In this document: positions 8,144 through 16,731 of the stretch, piece by piece
How the letters are laid out: the number at the start of each line of letters is the position of its first letter
Numbering within the stretch: the stretch's first letter is position 1
Assembly (NCBI RefSeq): GCF_015100155.1
Contig: NZ_JACKZA010000009.1
Location: 1-64,000 of the forward strand
Reading direction: 5' to 3'
DNA length: 64,000 nt
Source: Acidithiobacillus sp. HP-2
GTDB lineage: Bacteria; Pseudomonadota; Gammaproteobacteria; Acidithiobacillales; Acidithiobacillaceae
Program-made: the position numbers and the translations under genes
The notes under the pieces: model-generated
What the model saw: only the letters and a program-made list of their open reading frames with translations
Databases searched by the model: none
What the model was told of the DNA's origin: nothing

Positions 8144-8911
8144 TCAAGAACCTCCTCCCAGTAAAGCCTGGGAGAGATTCTCTCCTAATCCCGCATTGTG
8201 CGTTATTAAATGGTCCGGCTTCGCTTGACTGGCCGGAGTGGTCTGTGTGCCATCCATGAATTGCATCGTGCAATTGATGATCAGTTTGTTGGCTTCCCGC
8301 GCCAGACTTCCCGGAAATGGTGCATAAGGTGAAGCAGCGCGGATTAATTCGACGGCGCGGGACGACTCTGTGCCAGGCAAAGTGGAGTGTAGCAGGGCCA
8401 GACCTGCCAGGTTGCCGCTGGATACCACGGTTACTCGTAGCTTGATTTTTCCTGAATTCTGATTCAGTAGTTGACCCGAAGCCCTTTGCTCAACATGTTC
8501 TATCCAGTAGGTTACGTAGTGGCTTATCAGGCGTGCTCGCTGGCGGGATGTCAGTATGCTGAATTGCGTATGCGGTGGTGATACAGGGTTTTTCTCTCTC
8601 TTTGCGGAAAGGGGAAATGAAGATTCCCTTTGATGCAGGGATGCATTGACTGGTGCTTTGGCTTCTTTTGCATGAGGCCGTGGAGCGGCTAATTGCCTGT
8701 CCTGATGGGGATGAGGAGGAGTCGCTGACCGGCTTGCCTTGGGGAGGGGAACCATATGAAAAGTGTAGGGCGCGGCCGCAGTCCGGGTGCGTTCGTGGTT
8801 CATGATTTCAAAGACCATAGCGACAACGGCCAACACGATAAACGTGGCGCCTAACAGCCACCAGGTCAAGGCTTCTCCAGAAAAAAACTGACGATGTTTC
8901 ATGGTCATCAT
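8144..8911 (-). CDS. TonB-like energy-transducer protein
   Basis: 255 residues: one transmembrane helix at about residues 15-37, a Pro/His-rich periplasmic linker, and a C-terminal TonB-type domain (about 135-235) with K-L-R-V-T-V-x-x-S-G-N-L, S-S-R-A-V-E-L-I-R-A-A-S-P-Y-x-P-F-P and a final strand KLIINCTMQF. It is the last gene of the secretion operon and its ATG overlaps the stop of the TolC-like gene by 4 bp. TonB proteins pass proton-motive force to outer-membrane receptors; no ExbB/ExbD or receptor gene is nearby. Why it is coupled to a type I secretion operon is unclear. Confidence 0.75.
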   Translation of the reverse strand: MMTMKHRQFFSGEALTWWLLGATFIVLAVVAMVFEIMNHERTRTAAAPYTFHMVPLPKASRSATPPHPHQDRQLAAPRPHAKEAKAPVNASLHQRESSFPLSAKREKNPVSPPHTQFSILTSRQRARLISHYVTYWIEHVEQRASGQLLNQNSGKIKLRVTVVSSGNLAGLALLHSTLPGTESSRAVELIRAASPYAPFPGSLAREANKLIINCTMQFMDGTQTTPASQAKPDHLITHNAGLGENLSQALLGGGS

Positions 8912-10890
8912 AATGGATGATCTCCAGGAGTGTTCTCCGACTCCTGAACGACGTTCCGGGTTTTTTCGAGGAGCATGTGTACCAATTTATGAGGATGTAA
9001 CATGGCATAGAACAGCCACTGTGCGACTACCCATTCGCCCTGCGCAGCCCGCCATGCAGCCTGTGCATTCATAGTCCGCAATTCGGCGGTATGGACATCC
9101 ATTTTGCTGACCCGGCCATGTTCATAAAGCGCAGACAAGAGTTGTTGATCTTTTTGGGTGGAAATATACTCCTCGTGCAGGGCTTGTACCCGCCGGTTTC
9201 CTTCCTGGATTTCTTCACGATCCACGCGTAATTGTTGATGACCTTCCAGTATGGCTTGCTGGTACTGGATGTGGGCAGATTCCAGTTTGGCTTCGGCATC
9301 ATGTAATTTGGCCAAATGACCTGTGAAGGGCCCGAGGCTTTGGGTGATGCTCAGTCCTACCGTGTAATTGTTGCGATTGACATTGTTGAAAGCGGGTCCG
9401 AAACCGTCGCTTGAGGTACCCAGCCAGTTGTAACCAGCCTGGAGATTCACATCCGGTAAAAAACTCCCCCGGACGGATGCTACATGGTGGCGTGCCTCGC
9501 GCATGTTGGCCAGATCGGCTTGAACAGCAGGCAGCTGATTAACGATATCTGTGTCTTCTGTCTCGTTATTGGCATTTTGCCCCGGCTCAGGTGGCATTGG
9601 GATGGTTTCGTGACCCGCCTCGCGGACCAGCGCAAAGGCACCCCGCTGACCCAGCAGGGCAGCCAGTTCGGTTTGGGACTTCAGAAGGTGCCTGCGTAAG
9701 TCATCATTTTGGGATTGATACTGAAGCAAGAGAACTCGCGCTTTATTGAGATCCAGCACACTTTCATTACCCCGCCGAAATTTTTGTTCGTTCAGGGACA
9801 GATCTTCTTCTGCCAGGGAGATCGCTTTGCGGAGAATGACTTCCTGTTGCAGCAGGCTCTGAACTTGCTGAAAGTTGACAAGCAGATCAAGCACAGCCTT
9901 ATTTTGCTGATAGAGAATCTGTTCGCGTGCGACAACTACGCCCTGGTGTGCGGCAGAGAGATTTTCAATGCCGCTTCCGCCCTCGAAAAGATTGAGGGAA
10001 GCCATGATGCTCATATAGTTTGAATAAATGCTGCCTTGGGTTGCAATGATATTGGAACCCACCAAAGAAGCAGAAGGTAAGCCGCTGGTGTTGACATACA
10101 TCTGGCTTTGTTCCTGAAAACTCAGATGCGGGAGAAAATCACCAATGGCCTGCAAAGAACCGGCATTCGCGCTACGCAAGTTTTGGGCGGCAAGACGGAT
10201 ATGGGCATTATGGTCGATGGCTGTCTGGACAAGATCATAAAGGGAACTGCCGGAATGTCTGTCGGGCTGCGACAGGCTACTGGATGCCAGGCTCGGTAGT
10301 GGCGTGATTCCCGGCGACATTACCGGTGTTGATTGGGAAATTGCAGAGGGTGGCCCAAAAATGACGACAGAATTATGCTCCGGTTTGTTGGGCCCGTTCA
10401 CCGGCGTTGCAGGAATTTTTGCTGGTGCCGGTGCCGGTGCTGGTGCCGGTGCTGGTGTTGGTACCTGGTTGTTTTTCTGCACAGTTTCGCTGACTGCCGG
10501 CCGCTGAGACGCTTTCGGACTATTCAGTGAGAGTGTCGGGATTTTGCTCAGGTGAGGCGCTTTCGGGGAGACGGGTTGGGTCTCTGAAGCCGGCACTGTT
10601 GTGGACCTGGGAGTCGCTACAGGCGATGTCTGAGGCTTTTTAGCCTTTAATGGCCGCTGAGGGGAGATATCGGGCCGTTGTCTGGCCAATACCTGCTCCT
10701 GTTCCCTGGACGGATGACCATAATATTGTGGAGAAGCGGGGAGCGCATCACTGAGGGCTGCAGCCAGCCCGGTGTTGCTGATGTCATCAACTGCGCCTGA
10801 CTGCGCCCTGGCAGGTAAGGCTACCGCCAGACCGAGCATGACCACGGCAAGCTGTACCGCCACTTGCAAAACCGTACCAGAATTTTTCAT
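8908..10890 (-). CDS. TolC-family outer-membrane efflux protein
   Basis: 660 residues, about 200 longer than usual TolC proteins. A signal peptide ends near residue 29 (ARA-QS). Residues 30-210 are a low-complexity Pro/Ala/Ser segment with an AP-repeat run. The TolC domain follows from about 213 (SLYDLVQTAIDHNAHIRLAA) with two coiled-coil halves; LFEGGSG and SLGPFTGHLAKLHDAEAKLE mark the beta-barrel and helix turns. It is the outer-membrane channel of the type I secretion system, made after the HlyD-like gene (4-bp overlap). The long periplasmic Pro-rich extension is unusual and could reach the peptidoglycan or the partner proteins. Confidence 0.9.
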   Translation of the reverse strand: MKNSGTVLQVAVQLAVVMLGLAVALPARAQSGAVDDISNTGLAAALSDALPASPQYYGHPSREQEQVLARQRPDISPQRPLKAKKPQTSPVATPRSTTVPASETQPVSPKAPHLSKIPTLSLNSPKASQRPAVSETVQKNNQVPTPAPAPAPAPAPAKIPATPVNGPNKPEHNSVVIFGPPSAISQSTPVMSPGITPLPSLASSSLSQPDRHSGSSLYDLVQTAIDHNAHIRLAAQNLRSANAGSLQAIGDFLPHLSFQEQSQMYVNTSGLPSASLVGSNIIATQGSIYSNYMSIMASLNLFEGGSGIENLSAAHQGVVVAREQILYQQNKAVLDLLVNFQQVQSLLQQEVILRKAISLAEEDLSLNEQKFRRGNESVLDLNKARVLLLQYQSQNDDLRRHLLKSQTELAALLGQRGAFALVREAGHETIPMPPEPGQNANNETEDTDIVNQLPAVQADLANMREARHHVASVRGSFLPDVNLQAGYNWLGTSSDGFGPAFNNVNRNNYTVGLSITQSLGPFTGHLAKLHDAEAKLESAHIQYQQAILEGHQQLRVDREEIQEGNRRVQALHEEYISTQKDQQLLSALYEHGRVSKMDVHTAELRTMNAQAAWRAAQGEWVVAQWLFYAMLHPHKLVHMLLEKTRNVVQESENTPGDHPL

Positions 10891-12278
10891 CGCACTGACA
10901 ACCCTTCGTCCCAGTCGCGGAACAGGGGGCTGAGGAAAAATTGCAGGATGCGTCGTTCCCCGGTATTGATGTTGACGGATACGGACATGCCAGGTCGCAT
11001 TTTGACAGCCTTTCCGTGCACCATCAGAGAGGGATGCGCCACGGTAACACGGATACGGTAGAACAATGCCCCGCTGGAGCCGTCGCTACCATGCTGGGAA
11101 ATGGCATCAGGGCTGATTTTGTCAACTACTCCCTGCAGGGCTCCATATTGTTCAAAAGGATAAGCGGCTACCTTGACCCGTGCCTTTTGACCGACATGAA
11201 CGAAGGCCATGTGACTATCAGGCAGGGCGCATTCAACGACCAGCGGGGTCCCACTCGGCACGATGCTGACCACGGATTGCGCGGGTGTCACCACCTCACC
11301 AATATTGCGTACCTCCACACTTTGCACCACGCCGTTTACCGGAGAGCGTAAGGCATGCAAGGCCAGTTCGCGGTTGGCGTGGGTTTGCTGAGCTTCCAGA
11401 GAAATCACCGATTGGGTGTTTTCACCGAGGCTGTGCAGTAAGGTGGCATGATAGTTGGCACGGGTTTCGGAAATATCCTGCTCCAGTTCGGTCTGACGTT
11501 GGGTATAGCGGGCAATGTCGCCCTTGTTTTGGGTAATTTGCCCACGCAGACTGATTTCCTTTTGTTGGGCTTCCATATACTGGATTTCCGGTATGGCCCC
11601 GATTTTGGCGAGGGCTGCATCTGCCACGACTTGCGGATGCAATAAATCTTCTTGTTGTTGCAGGGAAGCCCCCTGACTTTTGGCGGCTTCCAGAGCGGTC
11701 TGATTTTGGGCCAGACGGGATTGTTCTGCACTCTGGTGACTCCGATACTCGGCCTCCTGAGCGGCCTGCAGGGCATTTTCCATTTGCAGGTATTCGGGGT
11801 TTATCTTGGCTGTAGTGGTGAGACTGTTATGACCACTGAGTTGCGCCTGGATGCGCGCCCTTTCAATATCGCGTAGTGCCAGTTCCTGTCTGGTTGCATG
11901 GAGGGTGGCCTGAGTCACCGTCGGGTTGAGAGAGACCAGTAATTGGCCTTTGCGCACCTGCTCGCCATTGTGCACATAAATATGTTCGACAGTGGCAGTG
12001 GTGATAGGCTGAACCATTTTGACCCTACCGTCAGGAACAAATTGACCACTGGCTGTGGCGACGATATTCAATTTTCCAAAATAAGACCAGAGAATGGCAG
12101 CCACCAGAAGAAAAACCAGTGTCCACAGGATGCGGTGCTGCCACGGCGCCGGAGGTCGCTCCTGAATTTCCAGCAGGGGTGGCAAAAACTCATTTTCCAG
12201 TTTTTTCAGGGCAGCCTGACGGTTTTTTTCTCGGGCTTCTGCCACGCTACCGCGCAACCCACCCAAAGCACGTGCCAT
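10887..12278 (-). CDS. HlyD-family type I secretion adaptor
   Basis: 463 residues from ATG 12278, which has AAGGAG nine bases upstream and starts right after the stop of the ABC gene. One membrane helix (about residues 52-70, ILWTLVFLLVAAILWSYF) is followed by the lipoyl-like half IVATASGQFVPDGRVKMVQP, a long coiled coil, and the second half ALRSPVNGVVQSVEVRNIGEVV typical of HlyD/LktD-type membrane fusion proteins. It links the inner-membrane ABC protein to the TolC-like channel. The carboxy end (FFLSPLFRDWDEGLSVR) fits HlyD proteins of RTX and adhesin exporters. Confidence 0.92.
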   Translation of the reverse strand: MARALGGLRGSVAEAREKNRQAALKKLENEFLPPLLEIQERPPAPWQHRILWTLVFLLVAAILWSYFGKLNIVATASGQFVPDGRVKMVQPITTATVEHIYVHNGEQVRKGQLLVSLNPTVTQATLHATRQELALRDIERARIQAQLSGHNSLTTTAKINPEYLQMENALQAAQEAEYRSHQSAEQSRLAQNQTALEAAKSQGASLQQQEDLLHPQVVADAALAKIGAIPEIQYMEAQQKEISLRGQITQNKGDIARYTQRQTELEQDISETRANYHATLLHSLGENTQSVISLEAQQTHANRELALHALRSPVNGVVQSVEVRNIGEVVTPAQSVVSIVPSGTPLVVECALPDSHMAFVHVGQKARVKVAAYPFEQYGALQGVVDKISPDAISQHGSDGSSGALFYRIRVTVAHPSLMVHGKAVKMRPGMSVSVNINTGERRILQFFLSPLFRDWDEGLSVR

Positions 12279-12279
12279 T

Positions 12280-14460
12280 TCAGTTTGCTCCTTCTTCGTC
12301 ATGAGCCAGCAAGGCGTAGATCCCATTTTGGGCGATCAGGGTCTGATGCGCACCCTGTTCGACAATTTCGCCATCGTCCATTACCAGAATAATGTCTGCG
12401 CTACGGATGGAGGCCAGACGGTGTGCGGCCATAAAGACGGTGCGCCCTTCGCAGATTTTATGAAGATTTTTCCAGATGATACGTTCCGACTCATAGTCGA
12501 GGGCGCTGGTTGCCTCATCAAAAATAAGAATGCGCGGATCGCCCAGAAGGGCTCTGGCTATGGCAATGCGCTGCCGCTGTCCGCCAGAGAGGCTGTCCCC
12601 CCGCTCACCCACTTTGGTGTCATAGGCATCCGGCATTTTGCTGATGAATTCATGAGCGCCTGCCAGCTGCGCGGCGGCGATGACGCGATCCAGAGTGGCC
12701 TCAGGATAGACCATGGTAATGTTTTCTCGAATGGTTCCAGAAAACAGGAAGTTTTCCTGGAGTACGACGCCGATCTGTCGCCGTAACCAGTTGGGCTCGA
12801 CATGGCGAAGGTCGATGCCATCAATCAGCACGGTTCCTGAATCCGGCAGATACAGCCGCTGCAGCATTTTTGCGAGGGTACTTTTGCCCGAACCGCTGCG
12901 GCCGACGATGCCGACGAAAGAGCCTGCAGGAATATCAAAACTGATGCCCTTGAGCACTTCTTCCGAATCTGCCGTATAGCGAAAACGCAGTTTGTCGAGA
13001 GTTACCCGGCCATGCAGTGCGGGTGGCGAAGCCTTGCCAATATCCACTACCGGTTCTGCCGGCGTGTTCATGAGATCACCCATGCGACTCACGGATACCC
13101 CCACCTGCTGAAAATGTTGCCAGAGCTGGGCGAGACGTAAAATGGGACCCGTGACCTGACCGGAGATCATCTGGAAGGCGATCAGTTCACCCACACTCAG
13201 TTCGCCATCCAACACCAGTTTGACCCCTACCCATAGGATTGCCAGGGTCCCCAGCCGTTGGATCATCTGGGTGAAGGCACTGGTTACACCAGCCAGACGA
13301 TCTACCCGATAGGAGGCCATGACGTAGCGTGAGAGGCTTTCTTCCCAGCGCTGATAGATTTTGGACTCCACGGCGAGTGCTTTGACCGTCTGGATACCGG
13401 TGATGGTTTCCACCAGGAAGGACTGGTTTTCGGCACTGCGATCAAACTTTTCCTGGAGCAGCCGGCGCAGGACGGGGAATATGGCCAGGGATAATCCCAC
13501 CATGAAGGGAATGGTGGCAAGCACCACCAAAGTCAGCAATCCGCTGTAAAAGAGCAGGACAATAATGAAAATGCCAATAAACCAAATGTCAATGAAAGAC
13601 ATGAGGGTAGGGCCGGTAAGAAATTGCCGCACAACTTCCAGTTCCCGGACACGCGCTACCGTAGAGCCCACCGTACGGGTTTCAAAGTAGCGCATGGGAA
13701 TGCGCAGCACATGGGCAAAAAGACGCGCGCCCAGAGTGACATCAATGCGGTTGGTGGTATGGGTCATCATCAGCGTCTTGAGGACGTTGAGGGTGGTTTC
13801 AAAAGCAATCACCAGCAACATGCCGATGGCCAGGATGTCCAGGGTGGGCAGGCTGTGATAGACCAGCACCCGATCAATCACCAACTGCACGAACAAGGGC
13901 ATGGCCAGCCCGAACATCTGCACCACAAATGCCGCCATCAGGACTTCGATAACGGGCTTGCGGTATTTCAGAATGATGGGTATGAACCAGCGCAACCCAA
14001 AACGCTGGTTTTCAGCACCCCATGAAAAACGCGGCTTCAGAAAAATGACCCGTCCTGTCCATGCCTTTTCCAGAGTCGCCTGATCGAGAATGAGCTGACC
14101 ACGGGTAGGATCGACGGCAACCAGGCGCTGGTTTTCGAAGCGCCCCAGCACAATGTAATTACCGTCTTTCAGCTCTGCCATGACCGGATAGTGCTGGCGG
14201 GCCAGATCTGTCCATTGCAACTGGACGACTTTGGCTACCAGTTTGACTTCCCGTGCAGCCAGGATGATTTTGCCTGGAGGCAGTATGGGTGCTGTCATGC
14301 CCAATGCCCGGGCCAACTGCTCCGCATTGCAGGGGCGCTGGTAATAACCTGCAATCATGGCCAGGCATTGCAAGCCACTGGAAACGGGTTGGGCAGGGCG
14401 GGGTGACTCAGCGGGGCTGCCCGGTACCCCATTGTCCTGTTCTGAATCCTGTCCGGTCAT
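12280..14460 (-). CDS. HlyB-type ABC exporter with inactive C39-like domain
   Basis: 726 residues. Residues about 20-140 form a peptidase-C39-like domain, but the catalytic cysteine position (E-C-G in active enzymes) reads S-S-G before LQCLAMIAGYY, so it is probably a non-cleaving docking domain as in HlyB. A six-helix exporter region spans about 160-440, and the nucleotide-binding domain carries GIVGRSGSGKST (Walker A), LSGGQRQRIAIARA (signature) and ILIFDEATSALD (Walker B). Exporters with such a domain usually move large proteins with uncleaved C-terminal signals. The substrate is not encoded next to it in the operon. Confidence 0.93.
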   Translation of the reverse strand: MTGQDSEQDNGVPGSPAESPRPAQPVSSGLQCLAMIAGYYQRPCNAEQLARALGMTAPILPPGKIILAAREVKLVAKVVQLQWTDLARQHYPVMAELKDGNYIVLGRFENQRLVAVDPTRGQLILDQATLEKAWTGRVIFLKPRFSWGAENQRFGLRWFIPIILKYRKPVIEVLMAAFVVQMFGLAMPLFVQLVIDRVLVYHSLPTLDILAIGMLLVIAFETTLNVLKTLMMTHTTNRIDVTLGARLFAHVLRIPMRYFETRTVGSTVARVRELEVVRQFLTGPTLMSFIDIWFIGIFIIVLLFYSGLLTLVVLATIPFMVGLSLAIFPVLRRLLQEKFDRSAENQSFLVETITGIQTVKALAVESKIYQRWEESLSRYVMASYRVDRLAGVTSAFTQMIQRLGTLAILWVGVKLVLDGELSVGELIAFQMISGQVTGPILRLAQLWQHFQQVGVSVSRMGDLMNTPAEPVVDIGKASPPALHGRVTLDKLRFRYTADSEEVLKGISFDIPAGSFVGIVGRSGSGKSTLAKMLQRLYLPDSGTVLIDGIDLRHVEPNWLRRQIGVVLQENFLFSGTIRENITMVYPEATLDRVIAAAQLAGAHEFISKMPDAYDTKVGERGDSLSGGQRQRIAIARALLGDPRILIFDEATSALDYESERIIWKNLHKICEGRTVFMAAHRLASIRSADIILVMDDGEIVEQGAHQTLIAQNGIYALLAHDEEGAN

Positions 14461-15215
14461 GGATGCGCGGTGGCACGAATCTGGATTCGGCTCTTCTGAG
14501 GCGTGTAGGGCTGGGTGGGCGTCTGATGCGGTATGACCTGATTGTTAAAGCTTTCCATGGAAGGCCCAGCCTGGGCTTTGCTTTGCAGTCCGGCAATCGC
14601 ACTGTTGGTCGTGCTGAGCTGTTCTTCCAGCGACTTGCGCTGGGCATCCAGGGCCTCGGCTTCCTGCAGTAATTGACTCTGGGCAGCAGTTCCAGCCTGA
14701 ACAATTTTCTGTTGCGCAGAAATTTGTTGGGCCAATTCTTCTTCCCGCTTCTGCTGGGCGGCAAGGCTGCGCTTGGCGACTGCAATGCGGGCATCCAACT
14801 GGATTTTGGCAAGATCAGGCGCAGCCAGACGAATGGTCTGAGTGGCCAGTTTGGTGTAGAGCTGTTCGGCTTTGTGACCATCTGCAGTTTCGCCCACCCA
14901 CCAGAAATCATGATGTTTGAGCAGAACTACCGAGTAATCGAGGGTTTGCGGATTAAAAAACATGGCGGCTGCAAAAGGACCGTTGTAAATGGTGCGCAGT
15001 TCCACAAGCTGGTGCGTTTTGATGAGACTCAGCACATGTTGAGTCAATGCGGGTGCCTGCGCGGGGGCGCTACTGGGAAGTGCTGCCGGGTTGTCAGACT
15101 GCGGGGTGGTGGCGGCGCTATCTGCATAAGCCCCGGTGCTTAATCCCATTCCGACCAGTATCCCAATGGTCATGGACAGAATACGAATGGCCGGTTGTTT
15201 TGTTCGTATACGCAT
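14457..15215 (-). CDS. Periplasmic coiled-coil protein, DUF2968-like
   Basis: 252 residues with a signal peptide cleaved after AYA near residue 31, a Pro/Ala-rich stretch, a small globular part (about 58-130) with ELRTIYNGPFAAAMFF and FWWVGETADG, and a long Ala/Gln/Glu-rich coiled coil (about 135-220). The globular part resembles my memory of DUF2968 proteins; a profile search would settle this. It overlaps the ABC gene by 4 bp, so it belongs to the secretion operon, probably as a periplasmic accessory or spacer protein. It is preceded by an 83-bp gap after the regulator gene. Confidence 0.7.
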   Translation of the reverse strand: MRIRTKQPAIRILSMTIGILVGMGLSTGAYADSAATTPQSDNPAALPSSAPAQAPALTQHVLSLIKTHQLVELRTIYNGPFAAAMFFNPQTLDYSVVLLKHHDFWWVGETADGHKAEQLYTKLATQTIRLAAPDLAKIQLDARIAVAKRSLAAQQKREEELAQQISAQQKIVQAGTAAQSQLLQEAEALDAQRKSLEEQLSTTNSAIAGLQSKAQAGPSMESFNNQVIPHQTPTQPYTPQKSRIQIRATAHP

Positions 15216-15297
15216 GTGCTATCTCCTTGTTAATGTCTTTCAAAGCGGTGTGGTCAAAACAGAAAGCTGATTTTACGGTGTTGCTTCCTTTTTGCCA

Positions 15298-16692
15298 TCA
15301 ATCAGATAATCCGTATTTTTTCATCTTCAGCCACAAAGTCTTGCGGCTCCAACCCAGAGCATCGGCAGTTTCCGATCTGCGCCACTGATTTTTTTCCAGG
15401 GCCTGAAGTACCTGACTGCGTTCTTCCGTCCGGGATGAAAAATCGGGTAGTTCTTCCTGTTCCTGCGCTTCGCATTCCAGCGCCTCGGTACAGAGCAGAT
15501 GCAGACATTCTGCCTGTTCAAAGCGATGATGTCCCAGGTAATAAGCCGCCATGCGCGCTGCCTTGTTGTACAGTTCGCGGACGTTGCCTGGAAAGGAATA
15601 ACTGAAAACCCATTCCTTCAACCATAAAGGCAAATCCGGAAGCTCACAAACCTCCTGGGCATAAAGATTCAGAGACTGGCGCATGGCGGCATTGAACAGC
15701 AAAAGCTTTTCTTCTGGCCCACGTTCCTGCAGGGTCGGGACGTAAAGCTCGACGACGGCAATACGGTGATAAAAGTCGAGGCGAAAGGTGCCTTCCTGAA
15801 TCATGCGGTTGAGGGGGCGGTTGGTAGCGGTCACCAGACGGAAATCCGTCTTGATGGCTTCACTGGAACCTACGGGGTGAATCATCCCGTCATCGAGGGC
15901 ACGGAGTAATTTGACCTGCTGGGAAAAGGGCAGGTCGCCAATTTCGTCCAGATACAGGGTCCCTTTGTGCGCATCGCGGAAATAACCGGTATGGTCGCGC
16001 ACCGCACCGGTAAACGAACCTTTGATGTGCCCGAAAAACATGGATTCAAACAAAGTGTCGGGTATGGCTGCGCAGTTTACGGCAACAAATGGACCATTTC
16101 GATATTCTGGATGAGCGTCGGCCACCATCCGGGCAATGTGTTCCTTGCCGGTTCCACTGCCTCCGCGAATGAGCACGCTTACCGAAAGCGCGCCATAAAG
16201 CCGGCTGTTGGCCACCAGTTGTTGCATGCAGGCAGCCTGATAGAGAAAAGAGCCTTCCTTGTGCAAGGGGAGTTCAACATGGGGTTTTTCGGGCTCAGCC
16301 CCGATTCCCGACTGGGTATTTTCTCCGAAGCGTGATGAGCTACGCAAAGTGTGGCGCAATACGGCTTCGAGGCTGGCACAGTTGAAATAAGCCGGGAGCA
16401 CCACCCGGTCACTGACTGATGTTGCGGTATAGACACTTTGGTCGCCACTGCCCACCCAGATGACCGGGATACCCTGAATGCGTTCCCAGGCCAGATGATT
16501 CCGGTCGTAGCGACGCAATGCGCTGGTACTGATGAAGGCAATTTCGGCTTCCATCGGCGCGTCACTGGAAGGATGTTCCGCTTCTTCGTCATAGCGTAAT
16601 ATTTCGGGACTATTTTCCCGATTCAGGCATCTTTCCAGGCGCTTGGCAAAGTCATGCTGACCTTCCCAAACCAGTATTTGGGTAGGATTCAT
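15298..16692 (-). CDS. Sigma-54 enhancer-binding regulator of the island
   Basis: 464 residues. An N-terminal domain of about 120 residues looks like a degenerate receiver with no clear phosphorylation Asp pocket. The AAA+ domain has Walker A GGSGTGKE, the sigma-54 contact loop GSFTGA (canonical GAFTGA) and Walker B GTLYLDEIGD, then an R-finger region. A Fis-type helix-turn-helix lies at about 425-464 (SETADALGWSRKTLWLKMKK). It activates transcription by RpoN polymerase. The gene sits between tadG (40 bp before) and the secretion genes, so it is co-transcribed with what it most likely controls. Candidate targets are the sigma-54 promoters at 2969, 6905, 28006, 29101 and 32454. Confidence 0.93.
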   Translation of the reverse strand: MNPTQILVWEGQHDFAKRLERCLNRENSPEILRYDEEAEHPSSDAPMEAEIAFISTSALRRYDRNHLAWERIQGIPVIWVGSGDQSVYTATSVSDRVVLPAYFNCASLEAVLRHTLRSSSRFGENTQSGIGAEPEKPHVELPLHKEGSFLYQAACMQQLVANSRLYGALSVSVLIRGGSGTGKEHIARMVADAHPEYRNGPFVAVNCAAIPDTLFESMFFGHIKGSFTGAVRDHTGYFRDAHKGTLYLDEIGDLPFSQQVKLLRALDDGMIHPVGSSEAIKTDFRLVTATNRPLNRMIQEGTFRLDFYHRIAVVELYVPTLQERGPEEKLLLFNAAMRQSLNLYAQEVCELPDLPLWLKEWVFSYSFPGNVRELYNKAARMAAYYLGHHRFEQAECLHLLCTEALECEAQEQEELPDFSSRTEERSQVLQALEKNQWRRSETADALGWSRKTLWLKMKKYGLSD

Positions 16693-16731
16693 ATAAACAA
16701 CCTTATCAACATCGTCAGAATCAACAGCATG

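Noticed and set aside
10304-10530. Gly/Ala/Cys-rich plus-strand ORFs
   Set aside because: They are the complement of the AP-repeat linker of the TolC-like protein.
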